Shown here: positions 49,609-61,739 of the stretch, in pieces
Position numbering within the stretch: the first letter of the stretch is position 1
Layout of the letters: every line of letters starts with the position of its first letter
Assembly: GCA_948099385.1 (NCBI GenBank)
Contig: CANUEZ040000103.1
Coordinates: forward strand, 7,922,501 to 7,986,500
Source: Fasciola hepatica
Taxonomy: Eukaryota; Platyhelminthes; Trematoda; Plagiorchiida; Fasciolidae
Reading direction: 5' to 3'
Length of the DNA stretch: 64,000 nucleotides
Position numbers and translations under genes: made by a program
The notes under the pieces: generated by a model
What the model saw: only the letters and a program-made list of their open reading frames with translations
Databases searched by the model: none
What the model was told of the DNA's origin: nothing

Positions 49609-50336
49609 TCACTCACGATAAATACCACAATGTCCCTGGGTGCGGTGTATCCTTTCTATGGGGTTTTTACGAACAGTGAATAACCCAAGTATTTTTGCTA
49701 AATTGACATACCCACATACAGAAATAAAATTCCGTAACAAATGTATTGATGTCTGCAATAGTGTAGAAAAATAGTTCGCGCTACAGCACCACCACAAAAC
49801 AATACAACAAAAGGTGCTCTGAGGATTCTTCTCGATGACAAGTGTCGCTTTTCAACATTGGACTCCAGTTTGGTGTCGAATGGGTATATAGACCTGTTTC
49901 GCTCATATTGCGCAAAGCTGACAGGGAATGTCCAAGGGATGTCGATAATAAAACTTTCTCTCGAGCTATTTACAGTTTCCGCAATGACTTAGCCTGCTCC
50001 ATGCATTGAAGTCGACTAAGAATGTCACAGTTGGGATTCGTATTCTGCTAATCAGCCATTACTGATTGCCTCTCTGTCTCAACGATCTCCACTGTACTAG
50101 AGGATCGTTAAAAATTCATCCTGCTCGTCGAAAACATTACAAATTAGAGACTTGCTGACAAGTAATTGCTTTGCAATATGCTGTGCTGACGAGCCGTTTT
50201 CTTCTATCCAAATTTGTCTGCCCTTTCGTCCAAAGTGAGAACTGATCTTTCTCTATGCTCCAAGTTCATCTGTGCGAGTTTTGCTTGGCAGACACAAACG
50301 ATGAACGAAATTTTTTCATGCTCGTGGCATTTTAGA

Positions 50337-50398
<62 letters not shown>

Positions 50399-51599
50399 CC
50401 TCTGACGCTAATCTAGATGACTAAAGACTGTCTCAGAATTTGAGCAAAGTCAGTGCGGTGTTTGCACGTTACTCGTGTTGTCCTACGAAACATGAGCGAA
50501 CAGATAAAATTGTCGGCAAACACATAGTATATTTGATTTTAATCAATTTCATTACATTTTTCGGCAAACAAGGTGAATATTGTTCGTTACTATGCTAACC
50601 ATTTTGCCGTAATTCGTCGCCTGTATGCATACTTTTCTAAATTTGACACGCGACGATTACTATCCAGTGAAACCAATTGATCAATTGAAAAAGATGGGAA
50701 TAATTGATCGATCGGAAAATATTTGCGATACAATAGATAAAAGATATTCACCTGTCTACGAAATGAATGCCTCTCTGACCCAATAACCATTGAATACAAC
50801 ATATTTTGTTTGGTTGCAGTTTGAAAGGAGGAATAAACTCGGATTGACACAGGACGTTAGAAAACGAGTCAGTTGTGTATGTCAACACTGTGGAATCCAC
50901 CAAGAAACGATACACATTAGTTGATTAGGACCGAACTTCTAGCACCTGATACTTTGCTTTTAGTAAAAAATGAATCAACTGAACCAGCGGCAGAAGTAAA
51001 ATCAGTGTATAAATCACATCAGACTGTTATACTCATTTTTAAACTAGATCTATCTGCTTTACCTATGACCACCATCACTTTACGGTACATCAAACCTTCA
51101 AAGAAATATTTTATTTGAAATGCCTGGTTTCGCTTTGTTATAGGCGATTTTTTTTCTCCCTAAAACTCACTGTCGGAAGGTTAATTCAGAATGCAGCTGT
51201 GAACTCTGTTTCTCAAGCCTTGACAAAAATCGATCTCCGCATTGTACTCCTAAAAATCATTCAATGAAATACTGGGATTTATCCGGTAATTTTCTCACCG
51301 AAAGCAATGATCAAGGGTTATCCAAAAAAGTTTTATAGATACTCAAGGACGATACAATCCGCAAGGCGTTGAAAAATGTTGTTCATATTGGAATAGATCT
51401 CATGGAAGATAACTTCTCCAGTTTTGTATCTCACAACTTCAACCCAGCCATAATTTTCCACTTCTGAGTCACAGGGTTGTCGGTCCTTATAAACTATCCG
51501 AGGGATTCTCCCAGACAGCCGTAGACCGGGCAAGCCGCAGTTATTCCTATTATCTAGAATATGAATATCTTCACAATTTGATTTGAATTTGTAAAGCAT
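49609..51599 (-). CDS. Candidate multi-exon gene T2, possibly divergent T-box-like (low confidence)
   Basis: Three minus-strand frames occur in a plausible order. 51599-51333 contains GLPGLRLSG, then a W-V...G-E-V-I-F-H-E pattern (compare the T-box W-V...R-V-Y-I-H-P-D). 50850-50590 contains LLYRKYFPIDQL, which resembles NSMHKYQPRLHI. 49797-49609 contains FISVCGYVNLAKILGLF followed by KNP, which resembles FIAVTAYQNEKITQLKI with NNPF. The last is among the better single matches. Splice sites were not all located. An AT microsatellite falls just downstream of the middle frame. Alternatives are another small-exon gene or chance. Confidence 0.25.
50339..50395. repeat. (AT)n microsatellite
   Basis: This is about 28 perfect AT dinucleotides. 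It produces a spurious frame ending in alternating Y and I on the plus strand. Confidence 0.95.
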
Positions 51600-52256
51600 T
51601 TTCTGAACTTTGCGTCAGTCTCAACTAAATTTAGGTTTCATTCAAAGGTGGATTTCCAATGCAATAACACAAACTGGTTCACTCTGAAGAAAATTGTCAA
51701 ATAAGATGGCATTATTATTCGAAGCGGATGTCTAGAACAAGGATTCAGTCGGTATCATATTGCGTATTCTATTTAAAATTTGCATATCACGCTTAAGTAA
51801 ATCGCGGTGTTTTTTGTCTGTAATACACGTAGAATCCAGGACCTTCCACACCGTTTTCGCCAAAATTAAAAAATGACTATTCGAACGGAGTGTGATAACT
51901 TCAGTGATATATCATTCCGTTTTTCTACCTAAACAGCGAAACATGACTAGTTTGTATTGGTAAATAGTACCAAATCGATGAACTTTATGACGTGTAACTT
52001 GTGACAGGTTGTTTTTGTGCATCAACACGAGGTTGGTTCAAAAACGTGCGTGCAAGTTTACCAACTTAGTTGTGATATGAAACAACTCTGATCATTGAAT
52101 GATTTATACATAATTGCAATGCTGCCTTACCCGGCATGATCAGTGCTGTCTGTGAATAGCACCGAAAAGGGAATATTTATAAACTGTTCATAGTTGTGAT
52201 GTTAATCATATTCTAGTAAAAAAGCAGGTATGAAAATATTCAGCATTGTTCAACAA

Positions 52257-53425
52257 AAGCTTAGAAATCACAGACATTGACAAAAAGAGCGTCACGTTCA
52301 GTGAAATTATGTTTGAAGGGACAGAAGAGAATTTCAATGCTAGACAATGCGATGAGGGTACGATATCATTCGATCGAATTTGGTAACGGATAATCTGCTT
52401 CAATCCAAACAACAACCCGATCATTCTCGAGGTAGATTCCATCGAAGCCAAATTAAACGCAATAAAAGTGGCGTGTTTTGATATGTAAATGAGAAATCAT
52501 AAGGCGAGAAGTGAATTGAGCCTTCCGGTAATTCCACAGAGTTGTATACTCATAGGAATGTCGATGAGGCAGCATCAGAGAAATTTTGTCAGCCAACTAT
52601 TTCCATTTTGGAAGGTCACCGTTCCGATATCTCTTCCCTGGTCACCTTGATTTATAAACACCCAATCAATCCCAGAGAAGTAAAACTAACTGGACGGCAA
52701 AATTGTTCACTGTTTGTTTCGTATCACAGCCTAGCCAAAACATGCCGCATGCTTTTCCTATTACCGATGCACAAATTTACTATTCGCGGATGCTCAAGTT
52801 TTCAGTTGCTACTGTGATACTGAGTGCACATTTTATCAATCAGGTTTTCGTTAAAACCCTCTGATTCATCCCACGACAGATAGATGACATTCTTTTGCGG
52901 TTTGCCCTCTGTGTTCTTCTGGTACGTATACATGTCCCACCCGGTCCATGTGCTCAGGTCTTGTGATGCCACGATGCTCTACCGTTCTGGCCCAATGCCA
53001 ATGAAGTTTTGATACTGCTGTTGGTGGGAGATCACTTGTGATACCTCAGGACCCAGTTCTGCACGATTAGAAATGTGGAGATGATTATACATAGGTCAAA
53101 TATTGCTAGTTCAAAGGTGTTTTTGGTGTCAAGATGAAAGATAGCCACAAATTACCAACTCAATTATTTTCGCTATATCCCTATCAAGCATACCTTGAAA
53201 AACACAAAAAATCTCCGTATACCTGTAGGTTTTCGTATGCAGAACAAGTATTGATACCGTGTTACGTAAGTTTAGTGAAAAAACGTACATGAATAAACGT
53301 TCATGAGTTGATATGAGGTGGAATTTCCATATTTGCATTGTTTTCCAGTCGACGTCGCACATTTCGTAATCAGCTGCACTGCCAAATTCTGGGTGACCTT
53401 AAAAACAGGAGGTAACTTCGTTATT
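52257..53425 (+). CDS. Candidate multi-exon gene T3, possibly divergent T-box-like (low confidence)
   Basis: Plus-strand segments in order: 52257-52382 (VTFSEIMFEGTEE to SFDRIW, ending at a GTAACG donor) has spacing close to the T-box stretch from V-S-G-L-D-P to the conserved W. 52542-52735 begins after CCACAG and reads YTHRNVDEAASEKFCQPTIS (compare Y-V-H-P-D-S-P...W-M-K-Q-P-V-S-F), then IYKHPINPRE (compare MHKYQPRLH). 53349-53425 begins after TTTTCCAG and reads DVAHFVISCTAKFWVTLK (compare F-I-A-V-T...I-T-Q-L-K). It lies head to head with T2. Identity is very low throughout. Confidence 0.2.
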
Positions 53426-54756
53426 CTAAAGTGCAAATTCACAACACATTATGTTTGTGCGAAATTGTTTTTTTATCAATTCCTCCATTTTCTCAACTGT
53501 TGTTGGAAAGCTGCCACAAAATACTCAGTTCCATTTGATACCATTCCCCTAATGAGCACACGGGTGCATCAAATGTAATGTTGCTGTAAAAAATGTCAAC
53601 TTGCAGTGGCTCTAGGTTTTGACGTACTGAATTCATTGCAATGGCCATCATAAAAGCACTAGTAAGGGAACAAGAATAAGAACTAACAAATTTACTCGCG
53701 TTACTCTACGTCCAATAAACACTCACAGAAACCTATCAGCAGTGATCCCTCAATCGCACTTACACCTATCATCTTTGATCCGCAGATATCGATCTCAAAG
53801 TTGGACTGGTAGCAGAAAATCATATTTTCCGTACGTGATCATATGATCGATTGAATACCGTCATCCAGTTAGGTAGTTTCGGTTCATCCATTGGAGCCAT
53901 AGAATACGGTGGACGACATGGGTCTAAAATGCATGAACATATGGTTCGAACTGAATTCACTGGAAAATTTGGCCAGTTTTCCATTTTCTGGTATCTCCTC
54001 TAAATAGCCTCATCACAATTTTCTTTGTTGTAAGGAAATAGATAGACATCAATAAGTTGCAATGATTTTATTATTTGTCTATATATTCACGCTGCACATC
54101 TACTTAGTGTGTTTGTATGACACGCAAGTCAATAACGATAGATTTGCGGTAGCTTTTTGGTTCTATGTTTATTAATATGTTGAACTTACAATATCGGCAT
54201 GGATCTCTTTTGTTCGAATTTCAAAATAGTCGTAGGTCTTCGGTCAGTATTTTACGCTTGATCACCGGCACCATGGGAATAATCCGTAGACCCCGGGCTG
54301 TAATTGGTTGCTCAAAGAAACAACTGTATGAATGGTCATGGTGCAAGGCAGATGTCACCTGGAATTAAAAAATAAATAGTGTGAAATATGAACTGTGTCC
54401 AGACAGCGAAGAGGGACGCGTAAACCTCAGAAAACGAAATAACACTAGCTGTGGCTCATAATGAAATACTTCACCAGGAAACCTAATGAAAGTACACAGG
54501 AAACGTGAAAACTTCACATCGTGACGTTCTTAGGAAAATTTCCCGATACCTTTATCCAGCAGAAGATACGAGGATCGACAACGAAATACTGGGACCAAAT
54601 AGTCAGAATACACTGATCATCTCTGGCTATCGAAATATTCAGTCCGGCTCTCCGGAATTTGATAGCCATGTACTGGTCAGAAATCCATCTTATTGGGATA
54701 GAATGTGCGGAAAGCACATCGGATGAGCCATGGACCGAATTTACCATAAAGTTCAA
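53156..54756 (-). CDS. Candidate multi-exon gene T7, possibly divergent T-box-like (low confidence)
   Basis: The minus-strand frame 54756-54514 reads NSVHGSS, then W-I-S-D-Q-Y-M-A-I, then CILTIWSQYFVVDPRIF. It shows the same spacing of H-x-S-S, M-x-I and C-I-L-[ST]-I as the T4 frame at 57190-56939. A small exon candidate at 53222-53156, between CCTACAG and a GTAATT donor, encodes YTEIFCVFQGMLDRDIAKII, which resembles E-T-x-F-I-A-V-T-A-Y-Q-N-x-x-I-T. The internal similarity to T4 is the main reason to believe these are exons. Confidence 0.25.
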
Positions 54757-56039
54757 CGGAATTCATGCATGTGGCACAAGTGAATTCACGATCACAAGAT
54801 GCATAAATGTGCTGTTTGGATGGGTGCATCGATCGATGAGGTCATCAATTAGTCACGAAAACTTTTTCCTGGTAATCTGAATTTTGGCCGATTGAAAATG
54901 GTGCAATGGGTTCGGCAAGTGAGCAAGTCGGATTCAACAAATAATGATGAATGAGCCGACCTGTGGTCGAATGATAATTCTGGGTTACGTGGTATCTCTT
55001 CATGATGCAAATCAACATGTTATTAGATAAAATGAGTACGACATCCCTAAACAATTTAACCGTAGATCTACTTTGCCTTATTCATGTATTCTATGAACCC
55101 TTTAATTCCGGTATCCCAGATAGCGCGCCTGAATCTTCCCGCGAATTAGCAAGTGATACTCAGGGTGCTTTTCGTACTTGCTCATCACTGTTAGTACAGC
55201 ATCGTACAAAATTACGTTAAGCTGGGTAATGCTGGTAGTGATATGATGAGGGTCAAAAAAAGATACGAGCAGTTATTCGAATGTTCCATTAGCCTCTGGC
55301 ACGTTTCACGGATTCAACCACAGTCAAAATGAATTATTAGAGATCATACCAACCTTGGATCCGCGCTCCAGAAAACATCAAATGGATTAAAGAAGTGATC
55401 AAAGAGGGTTGAATGAAGTTACTTCGTCCACATGCATGAACAATTGTACTTCTTTGGTGATCAGATTGAGACTTCTAAAGTTCATTGTGCTTAGAGGGAT
55501 GCAAATGAAATAGGAGGTGCTCATTGTGCCTAGGGAGAAAATGAAGTTCCGTATTTGGGCTGGTAAAAGTGAAATGTAATTACCATGCGAGTCACGTGGG
55601 ATAGGTCCACTTGCTGGTTAGTAGGCTATTCTCCACGTTATCATACGGCAAAACTTCTTGGCCTTATTTGCTTAAACAACTAAGTTTTGATAACGAAACA
55701 GATAACGCAATTTACGGAATAGCTCATAACTTCCTAGGCTTCATGCTGTCAGCTAAACTGCTGAAAACCTACAGCTCAGAATAATGTTCAAGAATAACTT
55801 CACTGTGCTTTAAAACTTGTATTTGTATGCAGAGTAAATATAAAACTGAATATTGAAAACAGTTTTTTACTACCATACAGCGTTCGGGTGGGAAATAGAA
55901 TGTCATTTTCTAGTTCATATTGCGTATTGCCTACAAAAATGTTAAGTTTGAGATACGCTTACAGTGAGCCAAGTTTAGTAGTACGTTCGCAGTAGTGTAC
56001 GGAAACAACTGGTTGTTTCTTTGAGATTAGGTCTCTAGT

Positions 56040-57613
56040 TCACACACAAAGTCCACTGTGAATAAAATGAATCTCAGTTTGACATTGTTCGCCAGTTGAA
56101 TTTTTCCCCGAAAAATACCCATTGCCTAACACGAAAAGCTTGTCTTCGTGGTATAGTCCTCGAGTCTGCAAAATATTGATTTTATTGTGGAGAAAAATAA
56201 TCATTTTGCTTGCACATTCTAACGAAATTTGGAATCTCAATTAGGATTCGATTTAGAAAACGAATATCTCCTGATTACTTGCTTATTAGTTTTGCTTTCT
56301 TCACGGAACTATCCACTCCAGTATCCCGGGATCATTATGAAGGGAAATAAACAGGCAGTTGCACTCCCAAATGGATTTTTCAGTGTGTGCAACATTCAAA
56401 TTGACTACTCACTGAATAGAACGAAGTAAAAGATGTGATTCGAGGTCGCTAACCCTTTAGAATAATCAATTTATGATCGTTTTTAAAAGAAAAAATTTGA
56501 GAGCATTCCGAAATAAATTAAAAGTTTCTGCTAAGCACTCAACTAGCCTGTTTAGTAATATTTACGTATGGTAATAACTATATGAGGATATCACCACTGA
56601 CACTGGTTTGAATTGGTTCGTTCTAATTCTTCGGATCGGGAATGTTGCTGGTTGGAGATATTGATAACTATGACTTATAATAAAACCCGGTCGTACTAAT
56701 GCTAAGAAAAGTGGATCGCACCTCCAAAGTTTAACAAATGTTCGTAAATGTTCTGTAAAAGATAAGCTTCAAGTAAAATGCAATGGAGGCTGTATACCTT
56801 CCTGCTCATTTTTCATCCACTTTTTGATGTTGGAACCATGTCTGACTTTGTGTGGGTGCGAACATGAACGTTGAACTGTGAGAAAACAAAAGCATTTGTG
56901 ATCACATAAGAGATTATCAAACGGTGAAGTTTTCGCACTTACTTCAGGTGCGTATCTGAACAGTCCACGCGCATTTCCAGAGAAAAATCTGCTTTGTCCG
57001 TATTTTCAGGTTGGTACATCAGAATGCTGAGTATACATAAGCGATCCGTCTTATCGAATTTTCCGTTCACCGTCAAAATAACCATACTTCCATGTATCGT
57101 TTTCTTACAGTCCGCGAGTCGAGCAGAAGTGGTCATCTCAAATATCCTTCGTTTGTATATCTCTGATGATGGATGAAATAGAACGTGCACGAATTTCTAC
57201 TACTTTATTCATCAGTCATGTTTTGCATAAACGTTTAGAACCTACAAAAATGAAACAGGCTTGATTTCATTTCTTTCATAAAATTGTCCCGGGCATAATT
57301 ACCGAAATCGTGATTTCTGCCGAAATAAAACATAAGTTATTTAGTCCTTTCATTTATTCATTCTTGATCTCAATATAATATTTCAGAAGAGGGAATTGCG
57401 TACAACCAGAAGATGTTAACTTGTGAAATCGATCAGCTGCGATGAAATCCAAAGTTCATCATTGGTTTCCATGGCAAGATCATAACAGCCACAATTACTA
57501 ATTAGAAACAGATAGGAATTATCTATCGGTAATAAAATCCAACAGAAATTCAAATGCTTTTTTTCCAATGTTTCAACCAAATCCTTTTGAGGCTTCCCAA
57601 CTAGTAAAATCAC
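56040..57613 (-). CDS. Candidate multi-exon gene T4, possibly divergent T-box-like
   Basis: This is the best of the candidate set. 57613-57416 contains LPIDNSYLFLISN and later NDELWIS. The distance from L-P to W equals that from G-L-D-P to the conserved W in T-box domains. 57196-56943 follows a TAG acceptor and ends at a perfect GTAAGT donor. It contains VHVLFHPSSE (compare V-Y-V-H-P-D-S-P), MVILTVNGKFDKTD (compare KLKLTNN...D) and CILSILMYQPE (compare ILNSMHKYQPR). 56165-56040 follows TTTTGCAG and contains QTEIHFIHS (compare PETQFIAV). The order, spacing and splice signals agree. It still lacks many invariant residues, and the function is unknown. Confidence 0.32.
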
Positions 57614-57847
57614 TCCCGTTGTTTATGACAGATTGTTGATGTATGTTAGAAAACACCTGATGATACACAGGAGGACACAACATGAAACACAATGCCCTAA
57701 GGAGATTACAAATATAATTCCCGTTGAATTTTTGGTTGTAAGTGCATTTGTACTTCTTCTGTGAATTACCTGTATCTCATCAGGTCAGTGTTGTACTCGT
57801 TCGACGTAGTCTGATCGATAATTCGTGAACGCTTGACTAGTTGATGA

Positions 57848-58036
57848 TTGGTGGTTGTGAGACATTCGGTGAATGAGTCAGCGGTTGAGCCAAAAACCAT
57901 ACCGCTGATTGAAATTTTGATCCACAGAGAAGGAAAAGCAAATAATCACCACTTCTGGCACATAAAACGAACCGCATGCAAACCACTACGCTTCATTATC
58001 AATTTGTCTTGGAGGCTAGTTGACGTTTCTAAATAA
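57848..58036 (+). CDS. Candidate exon T8, possibly T-box-like
   Basis: A 62-codon frame contains KTIPLIEILIHREGKANN then HHFWHIKRT. It matches the pattern P-x-x-x-x-[VI]-H-...-H-x-W that T-box domains show around R-V-Y-V-H-P-D-S-P-A-T-G-A-H-W. It lies head to head with T4. The TAA at its end is followed by sequence related to 2470-2540, which also follows an unassigned frame there. Confidence 0.2.
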   Translation: MVVVRHSVNESAVEPKTIPLIEILIHREGKANNHHFWHIKRTACKPLRFIINLSWRLVDVSK

Positions 58037-58098
58037 AGTAGATTGGCGAACGAACTCGTTATAGCGGTTCATACTCATGCCATTACACCACAGTATAT
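58028..58098. repeat. Short element related to 2470-2540
   Basis: Both segments share an AATAAA, then TGGCGAACGA, CTCGTT, TACTCAT and TATAT blocks in the same order, with moderate divergence. In the left arm the segment lies just beyond the 3' end of the Penelope-like element. Confidence 0.45.
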
Positions 58099-58099
58099 T

Positions 58100-60880
58100 A
58101 CTACAAGTTGAGTGACTGAGCCACTTCGACAAATAGGAGGTGTTGGCGGGTTATAGGGACAAAAAATGAAAGAAAATTGCATTTTCAGGCTGGAATGCTG
58201 ACCAGATATAGGTTATGTGAGCAGATACCAAGGGATCCAGACTTGGCCAGGAAGCGACATTTTGCTGGTCTTCATTTTCGACCCCGGACCTTATACACGG
58301 CATGAGAAGCATCAGGCACGTTTGCTGTGCGACTGGACTGGGCTATGTGTGAAGTGAACTAGCATCCCTCTTTTAAATGCATTCAACAAAAATTCAGATC
58401 CACTGTGTTCATAAAACATGGATTTTTCAGAATAATTAACAAATATTTGACTATATTTGCCCACGTAGACATATTTGATTGGATTCAGGACAAACCGCGA
58501 AAGAGTTTTGAACACAGAATGAAAACATCACTAATTTCAATCCCAAGTTGCTTAACTTTAGCCCAGATTCAATCTGGATGAAAATAGTAAGCACATTGCA
58601 CTGTTTACCTACCTACACCAACAAACCTGCTTTCCAGGGTAGAAAGAAGCAGTCGAACCTTCTCAGTTGCAGTTTCGAAAGCCTTCATGACGAATAGATA
58701 TTCAGGACCACCCGGCATTTATCGCACTCGTGGATGATGTTTCACATCTTGTGGATACGGGGCGAATCGCGCACTCAATAAGTTGTGCACACTAAGCAAC
58801 TGTAGTGTTGATGTGTTTTATTATCTACTGAGTTGAATTTTTTTCCTGGATAATGTTCATCAACTTTCATTCTCTTTCTGTATTGACATTCCGCTTTGTC
58901 ACTAAGCTTATCGCTTGAGCAAGGCAATGCCTCCAATACATTGGGTCGTCATCCTAATATCGAAGTTTTGAGCGCTCACCTTGAGTCTACTCAAAAATTG
59001 CATGTGATGGTATTATGTTATTGGTAAAATCTCTGCAAATTATTGTCGCTGTTTTTTGTTTATACACAGTAATGAAGACCGACAGTTTGCGTCATCCGTC
59101 GAACAGTGGCTCGCTGATTGGATGTTGTTACTGTCGGGAGTTGCATGGTGTCAATGAAGGTTTCCAATCTTTCTGATAGTTGCGGGCACTTCAGACTCAT
59201 AAATCATGCTATGCTATGCAAGTCGGAATAAACTGGAGGGAAAGGCACACAATCTAATTCAATTGAAATAGATCTCACACTTTGTTTTTGAACCAAAAAT
59301 CCACCTATTGGATATTTAGATAGTGCTAAATATTATGAAGGTAGGTTAGTTTCGACAATAATTATTCCTCCATTGAAAAGAACAGAAATACCTGCATAAA
59401 TACGATCTTGGTCGGAGCCATCAATTGAGAGTCAGCATGATTGATTGATTTATATTCAGTGTGATTCAAACGAGTTCCAAGTACGAGAAGGGGTCCCTTC
59501 AAAATATACTTCTCTTTGTGAATAGACTTCATTCAAGGACAACGTAAACCTGGACGAGTAGATAACCATTGTTGACCGTATTGATTAGCGTGGTAAACGT
59601 CCGTGTGTATTGTTTAAAAATAAATATTTGTAATCTTAGGGCTATTAATATAGCCGACATTAGAAGCGACTCGCTATGTCAATCTTCGTTTATCTCATGC
59701 AAATTAAAAACGATGAGTACCACGGAATATATCAGTCTTAGGAGGACGCAAAGCATGGTTGTTCCTATGAACAGTTGCCCATCGCCATGTTCGCCTGTTA
59801 TCCTGAGTTAGTACTTGATGCTTTTTCGAATGATATTCAAGGGAAAGCTAAATTGACCACCACGGTAGATGCGGATAGCTAACACGGAGTACGCCACGAG
59901 TGAGGCAAATTTCTTCGGCTACGATGGTGGCATGTGAAACATACCACCGCTTGTTTAAACCCTTTCACTGCTCATTGGTGGCTGTGTGTTCATGTTCTAC
60001 TAATTTTAGAGTGAGCCACTGTTCCTTGGGGAATTCACACACAGGTGTGCATGTTGTAGGGAATATACTGGATAAGATGTTGGTGTATGCCGAATGTATT
60101 TAAGGGCGATATGAATGACAGTCCAACTCGGTTAACTCAACAAACCATCGACAACTCCAGTTCTGCATAAATCACCAAGGTCCGAAGGCAACAAATGTCC
60201 GTCAGATCGTGGATGCATAAACGTAGATTATTCCGTCAGCGAGTCAAAGCTGCATGTGTAAGTTACTAAAATTCATTTCCAAATAATCATGTGATAACTG
60301 AAGCTGCCACAAATCCGGTGGAGATGTTGAGTTTCCTGTGAGAACATGAATATAGATGAGCTGTTTCATCGTACAAGTGTGCAAGTCAATGAACCACAAC
60401 ATATCCTGTAGACAAAAGACAAATTAATTTGCCGTTGATGTCTGGTCATAAAACTACAGAATCCTTTTGAAGAAGGCACGTTATTTCGTCAAGTTATTAT
60501 TATGATTGTCAATAGCACTTAACATGGGTACTGCATCTCACGTGAAGGAATATCATAAGATCACACCCTCAACCACTTACTTCTCCCAAAGCTGATGGTT
60601 TACCAAATCAAACCGATTTCAAACTTCAAAAGAGCAATACCATCCAGTTGCACTTTCCTTGTATCACTACAGGAGACTCATAAATTTTGAGCACAACTTA
60701 TTATTTTCAGACCTATTTGGTATCGCAGTTAGATTAAAGATCATTGGACGAAAACAACGAGTTCCCAACCTTCGCTGAATCATCGTTCACTTCTTGAAAA
60801 CGAAATTGGATCAACTGTTTAGACAGGGAAAGCGGGTTTGAAAGTAAGACATTCATAAACATCAGTCGAATTACAAAAGA
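58100..60880. other. No assigned feature
   Basis: This is AT-rich sequence with short frames only (for example 59569-59811 plus and 58312-58515 minus). I recognise no product in it. Confidence 0.5.
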
Positions 60881-60884
60881 ATAA

Positions 60885-61286
60885 GTGTGCATCGTTTACA
60901 AACTGAAGGCAGGTACAAATGGTTGCATACCTCGGAAGATTACTTCACCAATGAACTGGTCAAACTTGATGGTTCAAGCTGACATTAGCAATACATCCAA
61001 TCCGGTCCAATTTAATGACGACAAATACCATGTCCGGGACAGTCCTTCCGAGGTGAACTGCAAGATCCTATTTCATCGACAATCAGGGCAGCTAAAGATG
61101 AATGTTCCGACCAGAGGCTATGTCTACCATAAAATTGCCTCTTTGGTGTTATTATTCAATTTGCACTTAGCATATGGCCACTACTCACATTACCGTAGTC
61201 AAGTTTGCGAACCGTATCTATGGGAATTACTGTTTCTCCGAGCGCGGCAAACAATGAATCACGCTGTAATAGTTTGCAAAAAGTAA
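60885..61286 (+). CDS. Candidate exon T5, unknown or T-box-like
   Basis: This 133-codon frame is the longest outside the retroelements in the right third of the window. It contains NDDKYHV, then CKILFHRQSGQLKM, then GYVYHKIASL. Those could correspond to D-D-x-R-Y, R-V-Y-V-H-P-D-S-P...W-M and V-S-F-H-K-L of a T-box domain. The ILFH core is shared with T4 (VLFH) and T8 (ILIH). No clean splice donor is evident, and it could be unrelated. Confidence 0.2.
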   Translation: MCIVYKLKAGTNGCIPRKITSPMNWSNLMVQADISNTSNPVQFNDDKYHVRDSPSEVNCKILFHRQSGQLKMNVPTRGYVYHKIASLVLLFNLHLAYGHYSHYRSQVCEPYLWELLFLRARQTMNHAVIVCKK

Positions 61287-61514
61287 TCAGCACGTTGAAT
61301 ATTGAACTGACATTGTAAACAGTCATAATTGTTTCATAAGGTTAATAGCATCTGAATCTGAATGAGTGAATAATCAACCCAATCTCATATCGGATTTTCA
61401 TGTATTGAACTTCCCACTGCTGTGATCAGAGTCGACCATCGCATCTGCCTACCTCTTTATAAGAACCTTCATTAATTGCTCTTCTTGACCACTTCGTACA
61501 CTTCTGACCAATAT

Positions 61515-61739
61515 TCACTTGGTGGATTTTAAAAGCATCTTCGAATATGACACTGCCGGTTGTGGTGAGTGATTACCATCATAATCCATTTTTGTAATCT
61601 CAATGTTGTCACATCTGTTAGCTTTGTAAATTTGATGTTGTTGCCAATTTAGTCTTGCATCTGCTAGTTCCAATATAATTTGTGACAAATGGACTTCATT
61701 ACCGATAAAAGATAACTGCGTATCAGTATAAAAGTGCAC
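61515..61739 (-). CDS. Candidate exon T6, unknown or T-box-like
   Basis: A 74-codon minus-strand frame contains TQLSFIGNEVHLSQIILEL. It could be read as the T-box segment T-Q-F-I-A-V-T-A-Y-Q-N-E-K-I-T-Q-L. It lies tail to tail with T5. The match is weak and stands alone. Confidence 0.15.
   Translation of the reverse strand: MHFYTDTQLSFIGNEVHLSQIILELADARLNWQQHQIYKANRCDNIEITKMDYDGNHSPQPAVSYSKMLLKSTK

Noticed and set aside
50214..50396. 60-codon protein ending in alternating Y and I
   Set aside because: The tail is the translated AT microsatellite; there is no coding support.
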